A DNA stretch of 64,000 bases from Massilia agilis. Lineage in GTDB: Bacteria; Pseudomonadota; Gammaproteobacteria; Burkholderiales; Burkholderiaceae_D. The first letter of the stretch is position 1, and each line of letters begins with the position of its first letter. Shown piece by piece: positions 8,641 to 17,569 of the stretch. A program made the position numbers and the translations under genes. The notes beneath the pieces are model-generated. The model was given only the letters and a program-made list of their open reading frames with translations. It ran no database searches and was not told where the DNA came from. The stretch lies in assembly GCF_024756255.1 (NCBI RefSeq), contig NZ_JANUHB010000003.1, positions 614,439 through 678,438 of the forward strand, written 5' to 3'.

Positions 8641-9759
8641 ATGAGCTCCGCATTCTTCCAAGCCCGACGGCGCCGCGCGCTGCTGCTGGGCTCGGTCACC
8701 TTCCTGCTGCACTGGACCGTGCTGGGCTGGCTCAACGGCCAGCTCGGGCGGCAGTCCTTGCCGCGTGCTGCGGACGAGGTGACGGCGGTGGCCCGGCTGC
8801 TTCCCGATGATGCGCCGCACCCGGTGGTGCCGCCGCCTGCGCTGCTGCCGCTGCGTAGCGAACCCTTGCCTCCACCACCGCCGCCCCCGCCACCGGCGCA
8901 GCTGGCCGACGCGGTGCCGGCCGGGCTGCCGGTGGCAGCGGGCGCGTCTTCCGCCGATACGGCGGCCACGGACGGCACTGCGGCAGGGCAAGTTGGCGCG
9001 CCCCTTGCCGGACCCGGCGTAGAATCGGTGGCGCAGGCCGTTCCGGCGCCGGCACCCGCCGCTGCGCCACCGGCGCCGCCCGTGCGCAGCTACCGGGTCG
9101 ATTTGCCACCCTCGGCCGACATGACGCTCGACGTGGACCGGGTGGACGCCGACGGCACGCACTGGAGCGGAGAAGCCACGCTCGGCTGGCGCCTGCAGAG
9201 CGGCGGTTACCGGGCCAAGGTCGAGGTCGGCATCCGGCTGCTGTTCGCGCGCGTGAACCTGCTCGAACTGACGAGCGAGGGCGCCACCGGCGAGAACGGC
9301 TTTGCGCCCGCCGTGATGACGGAAAAGCGGCGCGGCCGCGCGCTGACGGCCACCCATTTCAACCGGCAGGACGGCACGATCACGTTCTCGGCCTCGCAGA
9401 ACAAATACCCGCTGGCCGCCGGCGCGCAGGACAAGGCAAGCGTGCCGCTGCAGCTGGCCGCGATCGCCCGTGCCGACCCGGGCCAGCTGAATGACAGCAT
9501 CGACATGCAGGTTGGCGAGGACCGCGACGCGACCGTGTTCCATTTCGTGCTGGTGGGGCAGGAGGACATCGACACCCGGCTGGGCAAACTGCGTGCCTGG
9601 CATTTGTCGCGTCCGCCCAAGCCGGGATCGTACAATTCGCGGCTGGACATCTGGCTGGCGCCCGAGCGCGGCTGGTACCCGGTCAAGATCCGCAACACCG
9701 AAGCAAGCGGCGCGGTGACCACGCAGACCGCGAACAACATTGTAATGACAGGAAGCTGA
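8641..9759 (+). CDS. DUF3108 envelope protein with membrane anchor and proline-rich stalk
   Basis: The protein has 372 residues from the ATG at 8641; a further upstream in-frame start at 8590 lacks support. It has a single N-terminal hydrophobic helix (about 13-32), then a proline-rich stretch with a run of nine prolines around residue 80. From about residue 155 comes a DUF3108 beta-rich domain (YRVDLPPSADMTLDVDRVDADG, ending in LDIWLAPERGWYPVKI). The layout of anchor, Pro-rich spacer and periplasmic domain recalls TonB-like proteins, but no TonB motif is seen. It is followed after one base by a paralogue, so the two form an operon. Function is unknown. Confidence 0.8.
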   Translation: MSSAFFQARRRRALLLGSVTFLLHWTVLGWLNGQLGRQSLPRAADEVTAVARLLPDDAPHPVVPPPALLPLRSEPLPPPPPPPPPAQLADAVPAGLPVAAGASSADTAATDGTAAGQVGAPLAGPGVESVAQAVPAPAPAAAPPAPPVRSYRVDLPPSADMTLDVDRVDADGTHWSGEATLGWRLQSGGYRAKVEVGIRLLFARVNLLELTSEGATGENGFAPAVMTEKRRGRALTATHFNRQDGTITFSASQNKYPLAAGAQDKASVPLQLAAIARADPGQLNDSIDMQVGEDRDATVFHFVLVGQEDIDTRLGKLRAWHLSRPPKPGSYNSRLDIWLAPERGWYPVKIRNTEASGAVTTQTANNIVMTGS

Positions 9760-9760
9760 T

Positions 9761-10513
9761 ATGCGACGAGATTTGTTGAAACAGGCTGGCGTGGCAACGC
9801 TGCTGGCGTTGGCGCTGGGGTGCGCCTGGGCACAGGACGAGCATCCGTCAGTCAAGCGCCCGTTCGACCTGCCGCCGCCGGCCGACCTGACCTACGACCT
9901 CACTGCGCGCCAGAGCGGCTTTTCGCTGACCGGCAAGGCGGTGATCACCTGGCGCTGGAACGAGGCCAAGTACGCCGTCACGGCCGAGTCGCGCGTATCG
10001 CTGTTCGGAAAAATCACGGAGAACCGTAGCACCGGCACGATCGACAGTTTTGGCCTGGCCCCAACCGAGTTCTACGAAAAGCGGGTCCGCAAGGATCCGA
10101 CCACGGCCAAGTTCGACCGTGCCGGCAAAACGCTCAGTTTCGCGGATGGCAAGCAGACCTATCCGCTCAAGGGCGGCGAGCAGGACCGCGCATCGGTGAC
10201 CTGGCAGCTGGTGGCGCAGGCACGCGCGGCGGGCGAAAGCCTGAAGCCGGGCACGCGCTGGTCCTACTTCGTGGCGGGCCGGCATGACGCCGACCCGTGG
10301 ACCTTCCGCGTCGGCAAGCGCGAAAAGGTGAGCACCCCCGCCGGCGAGTTCGACGCCGTGCACATCGTGCGCGAGGAAACGGCGGCGGTCAAAGGCCAGA
10401 ACCTCGACATCTGGCTGGCCCCCTCCAAGGACTGGTATCCAGTCAAGCTGCGCTTTTCCGATGACGACAAGGATTTCGTCGAGCAGTCGCTGGAGCAGGT
10501 GGTCAAGAAGTAG
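9761..10513 (+). CDS. DUF3108 periplasmic protein
   Basis: The protein has 250 residues with a cleavable signal peptide (hydrophobic stretch 10-23, likely cut after CAWA). The mature part is a DUF3108 domain closely parallel to the preceding gene: PFDLPPPADLTYDLTA, GKQTYPLKGGEQDRASV, and LDIWLAPSKDWYPVKL near the end. The start lies one base after the upstream stop and has a GGAAG Shine-Dalgarno sequence inside the upstream gene, indicating cotranscription. The pair looks like a tandem duplication in which the first copy gained an anchor and Pro-rich stalk. No catalytic residues are recognisable. Confidence 0.82.
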   Translation: MRRDLLKQAGVATLLALALGCAWAQDEHPSVKRPFDLPPPADLTYDLTARQSGFSLTGKAVITWRWNEAKYAVTAESRVSLFGKITENRSTGTIDSFGLAPTEFYEKRVRKDPTTAKFDRAGKTLSFADGKQTYPLKGGEQDRASVTWQLVAQARAAGESLKPGTRWSYFVAGRHDADPWTFRVGKREKVSTPAGEFDAVHIVREETAAVKGQNLDIWLAPSKDWYPVKLRFSDDDKDFVEQSLEQVVKK

Positions 10514-10852
10514 GAGACGCCCCCGTGTCAGACGCCGCGTCGGCAACAGTTGGAGGAAAAGGCGTGCTAGAAGCTGGAGGACTAAGGAATGCCTCAATTG
10601 CCGGTCCGTTCTCAACGTGAACTGTCATGTGCACCGCCCGGGCTCAGGGACGGAGCCGACGTTCGCTTACGCGCTGCATCTGACCGGTTGTGGGCATCAC
10701 ACATGATATGCTTCCGCATGGACCGTACCTGTCGATTGTAGCCTTACCTAGAAAGGCAGCTCTCAACCTGAACTCGTCATCTTGCGCAAGCTCTGGAAAA
10801 TGTTTGGCAACAGGCAAGTGTTCGAGCCCCGCAGCTATTGCTTAATTATCTT
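10514..10852. other. Non-coding left flank of the low-G+C island
   Basis: No supported gene. The first part is still GC-rich, the part near 10700-10850 is clearly AT-richer, matching the following gene. I see no tRNA, integrase remnant or clear direct repeat that would define an attachment site. Confidence 0.5.
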
Positions 10853-12031
10853 CTAGAAAGGTATGTCATCATCGAATTCATCCTTTGATGGCGCGGATAA
10901 GAATGGGGTACCGTCAGCCAAGTGCACAGCCGGATTTTCTTCGTCCGTCATGTCGTGTAATTCTTCAGCTAATTTCTGCTGCCACTCAACTGGATACGAC
11001 AGAACTGCTCCAATCAGCTTTGATCGGACATTTGCGTCGTCATCGCGCACCGCTGCGACGATTGCCCGAATGCATCTTGTGGTTTGGGCGGGCGTGCTCA
11101 TTACATCTGGCAAGTATCGCATGAAAAATTTTGCCACGTAATGTCTGGCATCTGGATCTTGGTCCTCTAACCTGTTTAATAGGGCGCTAGCAGCTTCGGA
11201 GCGAGTAGTGAACGCTTTCAAGAAATTATTTGACCAAGTCGCCAGGGCTTGAATCGTTTTCCCTGATGGGAGAACTTCACCTTGCCTTATACCTTGGACA
11301 AGCTTGTTCTCGATTCGAAGACGAGGTAGTTCAGAGATGCCCGACCAAACCTCCGGTGTGAGCATCTGCAATGACGTACGGATAGTTGAATCCTCCGTTG
11401 CTGTCCTGAGTTCCTCTGAAACCACGCTCAGATACGACGCGAGTTGCGTTGGCGTCATCGCACTCAACAGGGCCGGGATCAGGTAACGTAGTTTCCTCAA
11501 TTCGGTCTTCTTGCGCTCTCGGTAAATTCCGATCAAACAATCTGAAAGTCGAAGCTTCGGCACTTCGGCCACGAGTAGCTCAGCGTAGCGAGTTGACTCC
11601 ACGAACTCACTGTCAAGGACACGTGCCAGGAAACTTTCAATTGTGAACGCCTCTTTGGATGCGTTCAGACGCTTCAGGAGATAGCCGAGAAAGTGAATAA
11701 TTGCGTCTGCGGTCTCCTTATCATCGGTTGTTTGTTCATGGCTACGAGGGTTTCTTATTCCCAGGTACACACCTCGCAACATCTGCTCAAACCCTTTCTG
11801 CTCGTTCCTCTCGGATTCCGACTGGAAGGCGTTGAGCTTTAACTTCGGGTCGTCACCGCCCAGTGCTTGACCTACAAGAGAAGCCCCATCGCCGTCAACG
11901 CCTGCGCGCTCGCGAAGGACACCGCTTATATGGTACGTGGCATCTAAGATGGCATGCGAATAATTTTGCGTCTCGTATGCGCTCTGCACCGCCGTCCATA
12001 GAGAGGACGGAATTGCGAGTTGAAGATTCAT
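10853..12031 (-). CDS. TIGR02391 (Abi/Ymh-like) protein with long helical C-terminal region
   Basis: The protein has 392 residues. Residues 1-125 match the TIGR02391 pattern: SYAxx-type helix (YSHAILDATYHISGVLRER), PKLKLN, then GFEQMLRGVYLGIRNPRSHE, which is the family signature. Members occur alone or in phage-defence and toxin-type loci, and the family is related to the Abi_Ymh group. Residues 130-392 are helical with possible HEAT-like repeats (DPDARHYVAKFFMRYLP, DDANVRSKLIGAVLS) and a very acidic end (EFDDDIPF). By eye its G+C is near 45-50 percent against about two thirds around it, and the codon use differs, suggesting horizontal acquisition. A defence role is an inference from the family only. 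It has no adjacent partner on the same strand. Confidence 0.75.
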   Translation of the reverse strand: MNLQLAIPSSLWTAVQSAYETQNYSHAILDATYHISGVLRERAGVDGDGASLVGQALGGDDPKLKLNAFQSESERNEQKGFEQMLRGVYLGIRNPRSHEQTTDDKETADAIIHFLGYLLKRLNASKEAFTIESFLARVLDSEFVESTRYAELLVAEVPKLRLSDCLIGIYRERKKTELRKLRYLIPALLSAMTPTQLASYLSVVSEELRTATEDSTIRTSLQMLTPEVWSGISELPRLRIENKLVQGIRQGEVLPSGKTIQALATWSNNFLKAFTTRSEAASALLNRLEDQDPDARHYVAKFFMRYLPDVMSTPAQTTRCIRAIVAAVRDDDANVRSKLIGAVLSYPVEWQQKLAEELHDMTDEENPAVHLADGTPFLSAPSKDEFDDDIPF

Positions 12032-12514
12032 TGCGCCCTCTGACCGTTACCGAGTCCGAACATCTAATTGATCGGCTGACTAAGATGATAAGAATAACTT
12101 GCAGTTTAAGCATCAAGCGAAATTGTGTCCACAAGCAAATATCAGTGGCAATGGCGAGCTAGACGGCATTTCATAGCATTGTAGACCCGCAATTTTCCTG
12201 ACTCTACTTGAACTAATCTCGAATGGGCTAATGGCCGCCTCGCTCCACAGTTCGCGGCACACGGGGCGGCTTCGAAGCAATGCACTGGCACCAGTACCGC
12301 GGTTTGTCCGCTTTCAGTCCCGCCTCCTTTCTTTTGTCAGACTGGCAAGTTATTATTGCATCTAGGAAACGTTGTGGAACAACCGACGCGCCCTGCCGGT
12401 CCCGGCTTTTGGTACTAGTTGCCGGGTCTTAACTGGTATACTGGCGCCCCCGCGGACGAGTCTGGCCCGCCTTACGGCAGCGCGGCACGTCGCCCCAGCA
12501 ACTACCGGAACACG
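12032..12514. other. Intergenic region between the island gene and the condensin operon
   Basis: No supported gene. The left part is AT-rich and holds the upstream region of the TIGR02391 gene. Near the right end a TATACT at 12437-12442 could be the -10 of the condensin operon, 73 bases before its start, but no -35 at a normal distance is evident. Confidence 0.45.
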
Positions 12515-13891
12515 ATGATCGACACACTGGCAGGCGCGGCCCTGGCCGCAGAACCCTTGACCCCGGCACAGGACGACGATCCGCTGCAGGCGCATTTCCA
12601 CGCCGGCGTGATCCCCGACGAGATCGAGCAGGTCTTCCACCTGAAGCGCGCGCAGCCGACGCTGCAGGCGTTCACCGCGCTGTTCCACGGCGGCCAGGAC
12701 AGCGTGACGCTGCGCCTCCTGGTGCTGCGCGAGCTCGCTTCGGACAGCGCCAGCTCGGCCTTCTCGCGCGCCGACATCAACCTGAAGTTCGCCTACCTGG
12801 TCCCGGAAAGCCTGGAAACGGTGATCAACCGCCTGCGCACCCATGGCCTCCTGGCGTGGGACGCGCCGGCCGCCGTGTACCGCATCACGCCGATGGCGCG
12901 CAACGTGCTGGCCGCGCTGGACACGCTGCTGTCCGTGGGCAGCCAGTCCGACGAGGACGACGCCGACATGGGCTTCCTGCTGTCGCAGGTGGCCGGCGCG
13001 CAGGCCGTGGGCGGCGTGACGGTGGACCAGCTCAAGCACCTGATGGGGCGCCTGAACGCGCTCACCGAGGAGTTCCGCGACGCGATCGCCTCCGGTTCCG
13101 AATTCCAGCTGCGTACCTCGCAGGAGAAGTGGCACACGGCCTGCGACTGGGTCGAGAAGGGCTCCGAGATCCTGCGCGCGATCACGACCGACGAACGGGC
13201 CGACGCCGCCACCCACCGCGCCGCGCAGGCGATCGGCCGGGCGCAAAGCGCGCTGCTCAACATGCAGGGCATGTTCTCGCGCGCGCTCAACCAGATCGAG
13301 CGCCAGCGGGTGCACCTGGGCCAGTCGGGCCTGTCGACCACCGACGTGAAGCTGTGGCTGCTCGCGCACGAAGACCTGGCTAGCCTGGCCGAGGACGCGA
13401 TCGACCGCCCGGTGGTCCCGATCTTCATCACGCCGGCCGAGATGATCGACGTGGCCGAAACCGAACTGCTGGCCGAGCGCGCCCCCCATACCGGCCCGGC
13501 GGGCCTGCCCAGCGGCGAAGACGCGCCGCTCACGATCAACGACAACCCGCAGATCCAGCGCGAACTGGATACGTGGATCTCGCGCCTGTCCAGCTTTGCC
13601 AACCTCGATACCTTCCCGGAGGTCGCCGCCGGCAGCCCCAAGCAGGTGCCGATCCAGGACTCGCTGCTGCCGGCCAGCTTTGCGGTGGCCTCGTACCGCG
13701 CGTCGCTGCTGCCGCTGCTTGGCGACGCGGCCGAGGCCAGCCTGCAGGGCGCAACGGCGCAGCTGGCGCGCCTGCCGGTGCGCTTCGACGCATCGGACGC
13801 GATGCTCGAGCTGGACGACCCCGAAGTGGCCGCGATGTCGGTCGCTACCCTCTCACTGATTCAAGAAAGCGGCTCGCAAGAAGATGAATGA
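12515..13891 (+). CDS. mksF: Kleisin-type condensin subunit, MksF-like
   Basis: The protein has 458 residues from the ATG at 12515; a longer frame from 12419 has an implausible N-terminus. Residues 35-130 look like a winged-helix domain (FTALFHGGQDSVTLRLLVLR, LVPESLETVINRLRTHGLL, YRITPMARNVLAAL), and the middle is helical with long amphipathic stretches, as in MukF/MksF kleisins. The order kleisin, small subunit, SMC-like ATPase and the three sizes (458, 236 and 941 residues) match the MksFEB condensins of pseudomonads. These complexes compact and organise chromosomal or plasmid DNA. Its end overlaps the next gene by 8 bases. It is recognised mainly through context; on its own it would be a hypothetical protein. 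Confidence 0.65.
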   Translation: MIDTLAGAALAAEPLTPAQDDDPLQAHFHAGVIPDEIEQVFHLKRAQPTLQAFTALFHGGQDSVTLRLLVLRELASDSASSAFSRADINLKFAYLVPESLETVINRLRTHGLLAWDAPAAVYRITPMARNVLAALDTLLSVGSQSDEDDADMGFLLSQVAGAQAVGGVTVDQLKHLMGRLNALTEEFRDAIASGSEFQLRTSQEKWHTACDWVEKGSEILRAITTDERADAATHRAAQAIGRAQSALLNMQGMFSRALNQIERQRVHLGQSGLSTTDVKLWLLAHEDLASLAEDAIDRPVVPIFITPAEMIDVAETELLAERAPHTGPAGLPSGEDAPLTINDNPQIQRELDTWISRLSSFANLDTFPEVAAGSPKQVPIQDSLLPASFAVASYRASLLPLLGDAAEASLQGATAQLARLPVRFDASDAMLELDDPEVAAMSVATLSLIQESGSQEDE

Positions 13892-14594
13892 CGACGCACA
13901 AATCCTGATCGCGCGCCTGCTCACGCACCAGACCCTGCGCCGCGACGACAAGATGGTCAAGCGCGCGCTGTCGGACGACCAGTTCCGCGCCGAGCTGGAC
14001 AAGCGCCTGCTCGAATCGGGCCTCAAGCTGCTCGACAACGTGTACGCCGACCACGTGACGCTGGCGCTGCACCGCGCGGTGGAGCCCAAGATCTTCGGCG
14101 CCAAGGACATCTGGCAGAACAATAACTTCGGCCTCACGCGCGACGGCGTGGCGCTCCTGGTGGTGCTGTGGGCGCAGATCATCCTGCCCAAGCGCGAGCG
14201 CCAGGAGACCCACCACGTCGACGTCGACCAGACCGATATGTTCGACAAGGACAACCCGATCCCGCGCGCGGAAGACGCCTCGATCGGCATTTCGTACACG
14301 GCGCTGCTGGCCGACTTCGGCGACAAGCTGGGCAAGAAGACGCGCATGGACATGAACCTGGGCGTGCTGGCCAAGCTTGGCTTCATCGAACGGCGCGGCG
14401 ACGTGATCCTGGAAGGCCCGCTGCTGGACCTGATGATGGACACCGACCTGCTCAAGGAGCGCATCGTCAACGGCGCGCTGGCCGACGTGTTCAAGCGCGC
14501 GCCGCTGGCGGTGGCGCCGGCGCGCAAGAGCGCCAATGACCCGGTGCTCGATGCGTCGAGCGAAGCCGACGCCGCACCCGACATCCAGAACTAG
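13884..14594 (+). CDS. mksE: Condensin accessory subunit, MksE-like
   Basis: The protein has 236 residues, overlaps the kleisin-like gene by 8 bases and is followed 8 bases later by the ATPase gene. It begins with a helical segment (IARLLTHQTLRRDDKMVKRA). A winged-helix-like part follows: GISYTALLADFGDKLGKK and LGVLAKLGFIERRGDVILEG read like a wing with the recognition helix before it. It ends in an Ala/Asp-rich tail. In Mks and MukBEF complexes the E subunit binds the kleisin and DNA. The assignment rests on position, size and this fold impression. Confidence 0.62.
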   Translation: MNDDAQILIARLLTHQTLRRDDKMVKRALSDDQFRAELDKRLLESGLKLLDNVYADHVTLALHRAVEPKIFGAKDIWQNNNFGLTRDGVALLVVLWAQIILPKRERQETHHVDVDQTDMFDKDNPIPRAEDASIGISYTALLADFGDKLGKKTRMDMNLGVLAKLGFIERRGDVILEGPLLDLMMDTDLLKERIVNGALADVFKRAPLAVAPARKSANDPVLDASSEADAAPDIQN

Positions 14595-14602
14595 AGGCCC
14601 CG

Positions 14603-17428
14603 ATGTTCCACATTAAATCACTTGAACTGGTCCACTGGGATTACTGGCAGCGGATCAAGAACATCCCGCTGGACGCCAAGATCATCACGATCGCCGGCCA
14701 GAACGGCTCGGGCAAGACCACGCTGCTGGACGCGCTGCGCACGCTGTTTGGCCTGGACTGCTCGATGGGCCGCACCTACAAGCACTACGCGCGCCACTCC
14801 GGCCAGCAAAGCGCCTGGATCCGCGCGGTGGTGGACAACCAGCCGGCTGGGCGCCAGCTGTCGAACCGGCCGTTCCGCCATTCGGGCTTTTTCAGCGACG
14901 ACGAGGTGACGCTGTTCTGCCAGGTGCAGAAGAATGGCGGCGACTGGAAGCGCATGTACCTGATGCGACCCGGGAATATCGACATCGAGGAAGTGACCGA
15001 AGCGACCGACTGGCTCGGCGTGGAAAACTACAAAAAGCGCCTGGCGCAGGCCGGCCTGTCGCCGGCAATGGCCAAGGTGCTGGCGCTGGAGCAGGGCGAA
15101 ACCGACAAGCTGTGCGAGTACGCGCCGCGCCAGTTGCTGGACCTGGTGTTCCAGGTGTTCGGCGACAAGGAGGTGCTCGACGCCTATGACGAAGCCAAGC
15201 GCCACCAGCGCGACACCGAAACGGAGCTCAAGCGCTTCGAAGCGGAGCTGGAGACTTCCCGCACCAACCTGGAAGGCCTGCGCCTGCGCGTGGCCAACTA
15301 CCACCAGTGGGAAGACCTGCACAAGGAACGCCGCAACCTGACGGAAGAGGTGCTGCCGAGCCTGGAGTACCACGAAGCGCGCGAGAAGGCCGCGCTGATG
15401 AGCCGCCAGCTGCGCGAAGCGCGCAAGCCCATGGCGCAGGCCGACAGCCAGCTCGAGGACAAGCGCCGCGCGCTGGTCGCGCAGCAGCGCGCGCTGACCG
15501 AGGCGCAGCAGCAGGAGGCGCTGCTGGAGCAGGAAGCGACCAACCTGGCCAGCAAGCTCTCGCAAGTGAACACCAAGCTCAAGCCGCTGGAAAGCCTGCT
15601 GGAGCAGAAGGAACGCCTGCAGAAGCTGGCGGCGGACGCCGGCGCGGACCTGGCCGACGTGGCCAAGCAGATCGAGGAAAAAGAGATCGAGCTGGCCCGC
15701 CAGCGCCAGTCGCGCGATTCGATCTCGGCCAAGATCATGGGCGAGCGCGCCACCATCTCGGCCCTGCAGGGCAAGAGCGCGATGCCGGAGCCGGAAGCGC
15801 AGCGCCTGATGCGCCGCGCGCTCAACGACGAAGGCATCGCCCACGCCATGCTGTCGGATATCGTCGAAGTGACGGACCCGAAATGGCAGGGCGCGGTCGA
15901 GGGCGTGCTGGGCGGTTACGCGTCGGTGGTGCTGCTCGAACGCGCCAAGGACGCGCCGAGCGCCTACAAACTGGCGGAGAAGGAGCGCTATCGCCACTTC
16001 ATCGTCCCCGACTGCATCGAGGCGCCCAACGTCAAGGATTCGAGCCTGCTGTCGGTGGTACGCTTTACCGGCAAGGCACCCTCGTGGCTGATCGACCAGC
16101 TGGCACGCATCGAGCGCGTCGATTCGGTCGATGACGGCTTCAAGAGCCGGTCGGAAGAGTGGATCACGCCTGACGCCTACCACCGCGAACGGCGCGGCGG
16201 ACGCTCGCTGTTCGTCGAGCCGTCGCGCTACCGCTTCGGTTCGGCCGGCCGCATCCAGCGCCTGGAAGCGATCCAGCGCTCGCTGCCGGCACTGGAAGAG
16301 CAGGAAGACAAGCTCACGCTCTCGATCAGCAAGCTGGCGGCCGAAGTGGGCGGCCTGCGCGCGCGCATCGCGGGTGTGGACGCGGCCAAGGAACTGGACG
16401 CGCGCCAGGCCGAGTTCGAGGAAGCGACCCGCAACATCGGCCCGCTCAAGGCCGAGCGCCTGGAAGTGGGCGGCCGCCTGGGCGAGCTGCAAACCCTCAT
16501 CAAGAACGCCACGGTGGCGCGCACCCGTGCCGACACCGTGTGGCAGAACGCGCGCATGGCCCTGTCGGAAGCGGAAGCGGGCATGCGCCTGAACCACCGC
16601 CGCCAGATCGAGCAGCGCGCCGAGCACGCCAAGGCCCTGCGCGACCTGCGCCGCTCGTGGCGCCACCTGCCGATGTCGTGGCGGCGTGCCGCGCGCCGTG
16701 CGGCGCTGGTGGCCGAGCACCAGAACGTGCACCAGGTGAACCTGCGCGTGCACTGGCTGGACAACGCGCTGGCGCGCGACGACTGGGAGCTGGACGCGAC
16801 CGTGATCGACCAGTACCAGCGCCTGAACGACCAGCTGCACAGCCGCCAGTCCGAGACCGAGGAGCGGCGCTACCAGAACAACCGCGCGATCGAGGCGACC
16901 GCCAACGCGCGCGGCGCCTACATCGAGCGGCTGCGCTACACGATCAAGACCTACAGCAAAAACATCAAGGAGCTGGGCGCGCTGGCGGGCATCGACGTGC
17001 AGGCCGATCCGGTGCGGCTGGAGAACGACGACGTGCAGCTGGCGCAGGCGGGCCTGCATGTGCGCTTCAAGTTCGACGGCAAGGACCAGATCGGCATGAA
17101 CGACGGCGAGGCGTCCGGCGGCCAGCAGGTGATGAAGTCGCTGGTGCTGCTGATCGGCCTGCTCAAGTCCGAGGACGGCTCGGGCGGCTTCGTGTTTATC
17201 GACGAACCGTTTGCGCACCTGGACATCCGCAACATCCAGCTGGTGGGCGAGTTCCTGAAGAACACCGACGCGCAGTACCTGATGACCACCCCGCTGACGC
17301 ACAACACCGACGTGTACGATCCTTCGGAGCTGACGCTCATCACGAGCAAAAAGAAGAAGGACATGCAGTGGGCGCAGCCGATCTTCGTGCTGCAGCGTCG
17401 GCAGGCGGAGGCGGCCAAGGCCGCGTAA
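14603..17428 (+). CDS. mksB: SMC-like ATPase of a condensin, MksB-like
   Basis: The protein has 941 residues. Walker A is GQNGSGKTT (residues 32-40), the ABC signature is ASGGQQ (about 836-841) and Walker B with the catalytic Glu is FVFIDEPFAHLD (about 863-874). Between them are two coiled-coil arms (about 200-370 and 545-780, rich in Glu/Gln/Arg heptads) and a hinge-like globular part around 400-530 (LSDIVEVTDPKWQGAVEG, GGYASVVLL). The arms are short for an SMC protein, as in MksB. The ATG follows an AGAGG Shine-Dalgarno sequence. It probably forms the motor of a DNA-loop-extruding complex with the two upstream subunits. No JetD-type nuclease follows; a terminator does. A RecN or SbcC identity is less likely given the operon. 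Confidence 0.72.
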   Translation: MFHIKSLELVHWDYWQRIKNIPLDAKIITIAGQNGSGKTTLLDALRTLFGLDCSMGRTYKHYARHSGQQSAWIRAVVDNQPAGRQLSNRPFRHSGFFSDDEVTLFCQVQKNGGDWKRMYLMRPGNIDIEEVTEATDWLGVENYKKRLAQAGLSPAMAKVLALEQGETDKLCEYAPRQLLDLVFQVFGDKEVLDAYDEAKRHQRDTETELKRFEAELETSRTNLEGLRLRVANYHQWEDLHKERRNLTEEVLPSLEYHEAREKAALMSRQLREARKPMAQADSQLEDKRRALVAQQRALTEAQQQEALLEQEATNLASKLSQVNTKLKPLESLLEQKERLQKLAADAGADLADVAKQIEEKEIELARQRQSRDSISAKIMGERATISALQGKSAMPEPEAQRLMRRALNDEGIAHAMLSDIVEVTDPKWQGAVEGVLGGYASVVLLERAKDAPSAYKLAEKERYRHFIVPDCIEAPNVKDSSLLSVVRFTGKAPSWLIDQLARIERVDSVDDGFKSRSEEWITPDAYHRERRGGRSLFVEPSRYRFGSAGRIQRLEAIQRSLPALEEQEDKLTLSISKLAAEVGGLRARIAGVDAAKELDARQAEFEEATRNIGPLKAERLEVGGRLGELQTLIKNATVARTRADTVWQNARMALSEAEAGMRLNHRRQIEQRAEHAKALRDLRRSWRHLPMSWRRAARRAALVAEHQNVHQVNLRVHWLDNALARDDWELDATVIDQYQRLNDQLHSRQSETEERRYQNNRAIEATANARGAYIERLRYTIKTYSKNIKELGALAGIDVQADPVRLENDDVQLAQAGLHVRFKFDGKDQIGMNDGEASGGQQVMKSLVLLIGLLKSEDGSGGFVFIDEPFAHLDIRNIQLVGEFLKNTDAQYLMTTPLTHNTDVYDPSELTLITSKKKKDMQWAQPIFVLQRRQAEAAKAA

Positions 17429-17434
17429 AGACAA

Positions 17435-17459
17435 AGGGGCCGCCCGCCCCTTTTTTTAT
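17435..17459 (+). terminator. Rho-independent terminator of the condensin operon
   Basis: A GGGGC stem pairs with GCCCC around a 5-base loop and runs straight into seven T residues, only a few bases after the ATPase stop codon. It marks the end of the three-gene operon. Confidence 0.85.
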
Positions 17460-17473
17460 TGTTGACCCCAACC

Positions 17474-17553
17474 CGTCGTTCCCGCGCAGGCGGGAACCCA
17501 TGCTGAGCGAGCAGGCAAGCGGCCTATGGGTTCCCGCCTGCGCGGGAACGACG
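17474..17553. repeat. Perfect 27-bp inverted repeat, CGTCGTTCCCGC type
   Basis: The left arm (17474-17500) starts CGTCGTTCCCGCGCAGG and ends GGGAACCCA; the right arm (17527-17553) is its exact reverse complement, with 26 bases between. Each arm is itself a smaller palindrome. A diverged copy lies at 47639-47737. It sits between convergent genes, typical of REP/BIME-like elements. Confidence 0.88.
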
Positions 17554-17569
17554 TGTCACAGCCTGTGGC

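Noticed and set aside
10461..10706. 81-codon frame across the end of the second DUF3108 gene
   Set aside because: It overlaps a well-supported gene in another frame and has no ribosome site or recognisable content.
14618..17434. A 938-codon open frame opposite the MksB-like ATPase gene
   Set aside because: It mirrors the coding strand, which has Walker A, signature and Walker B motifs; the antisense peptide is low-complexity.
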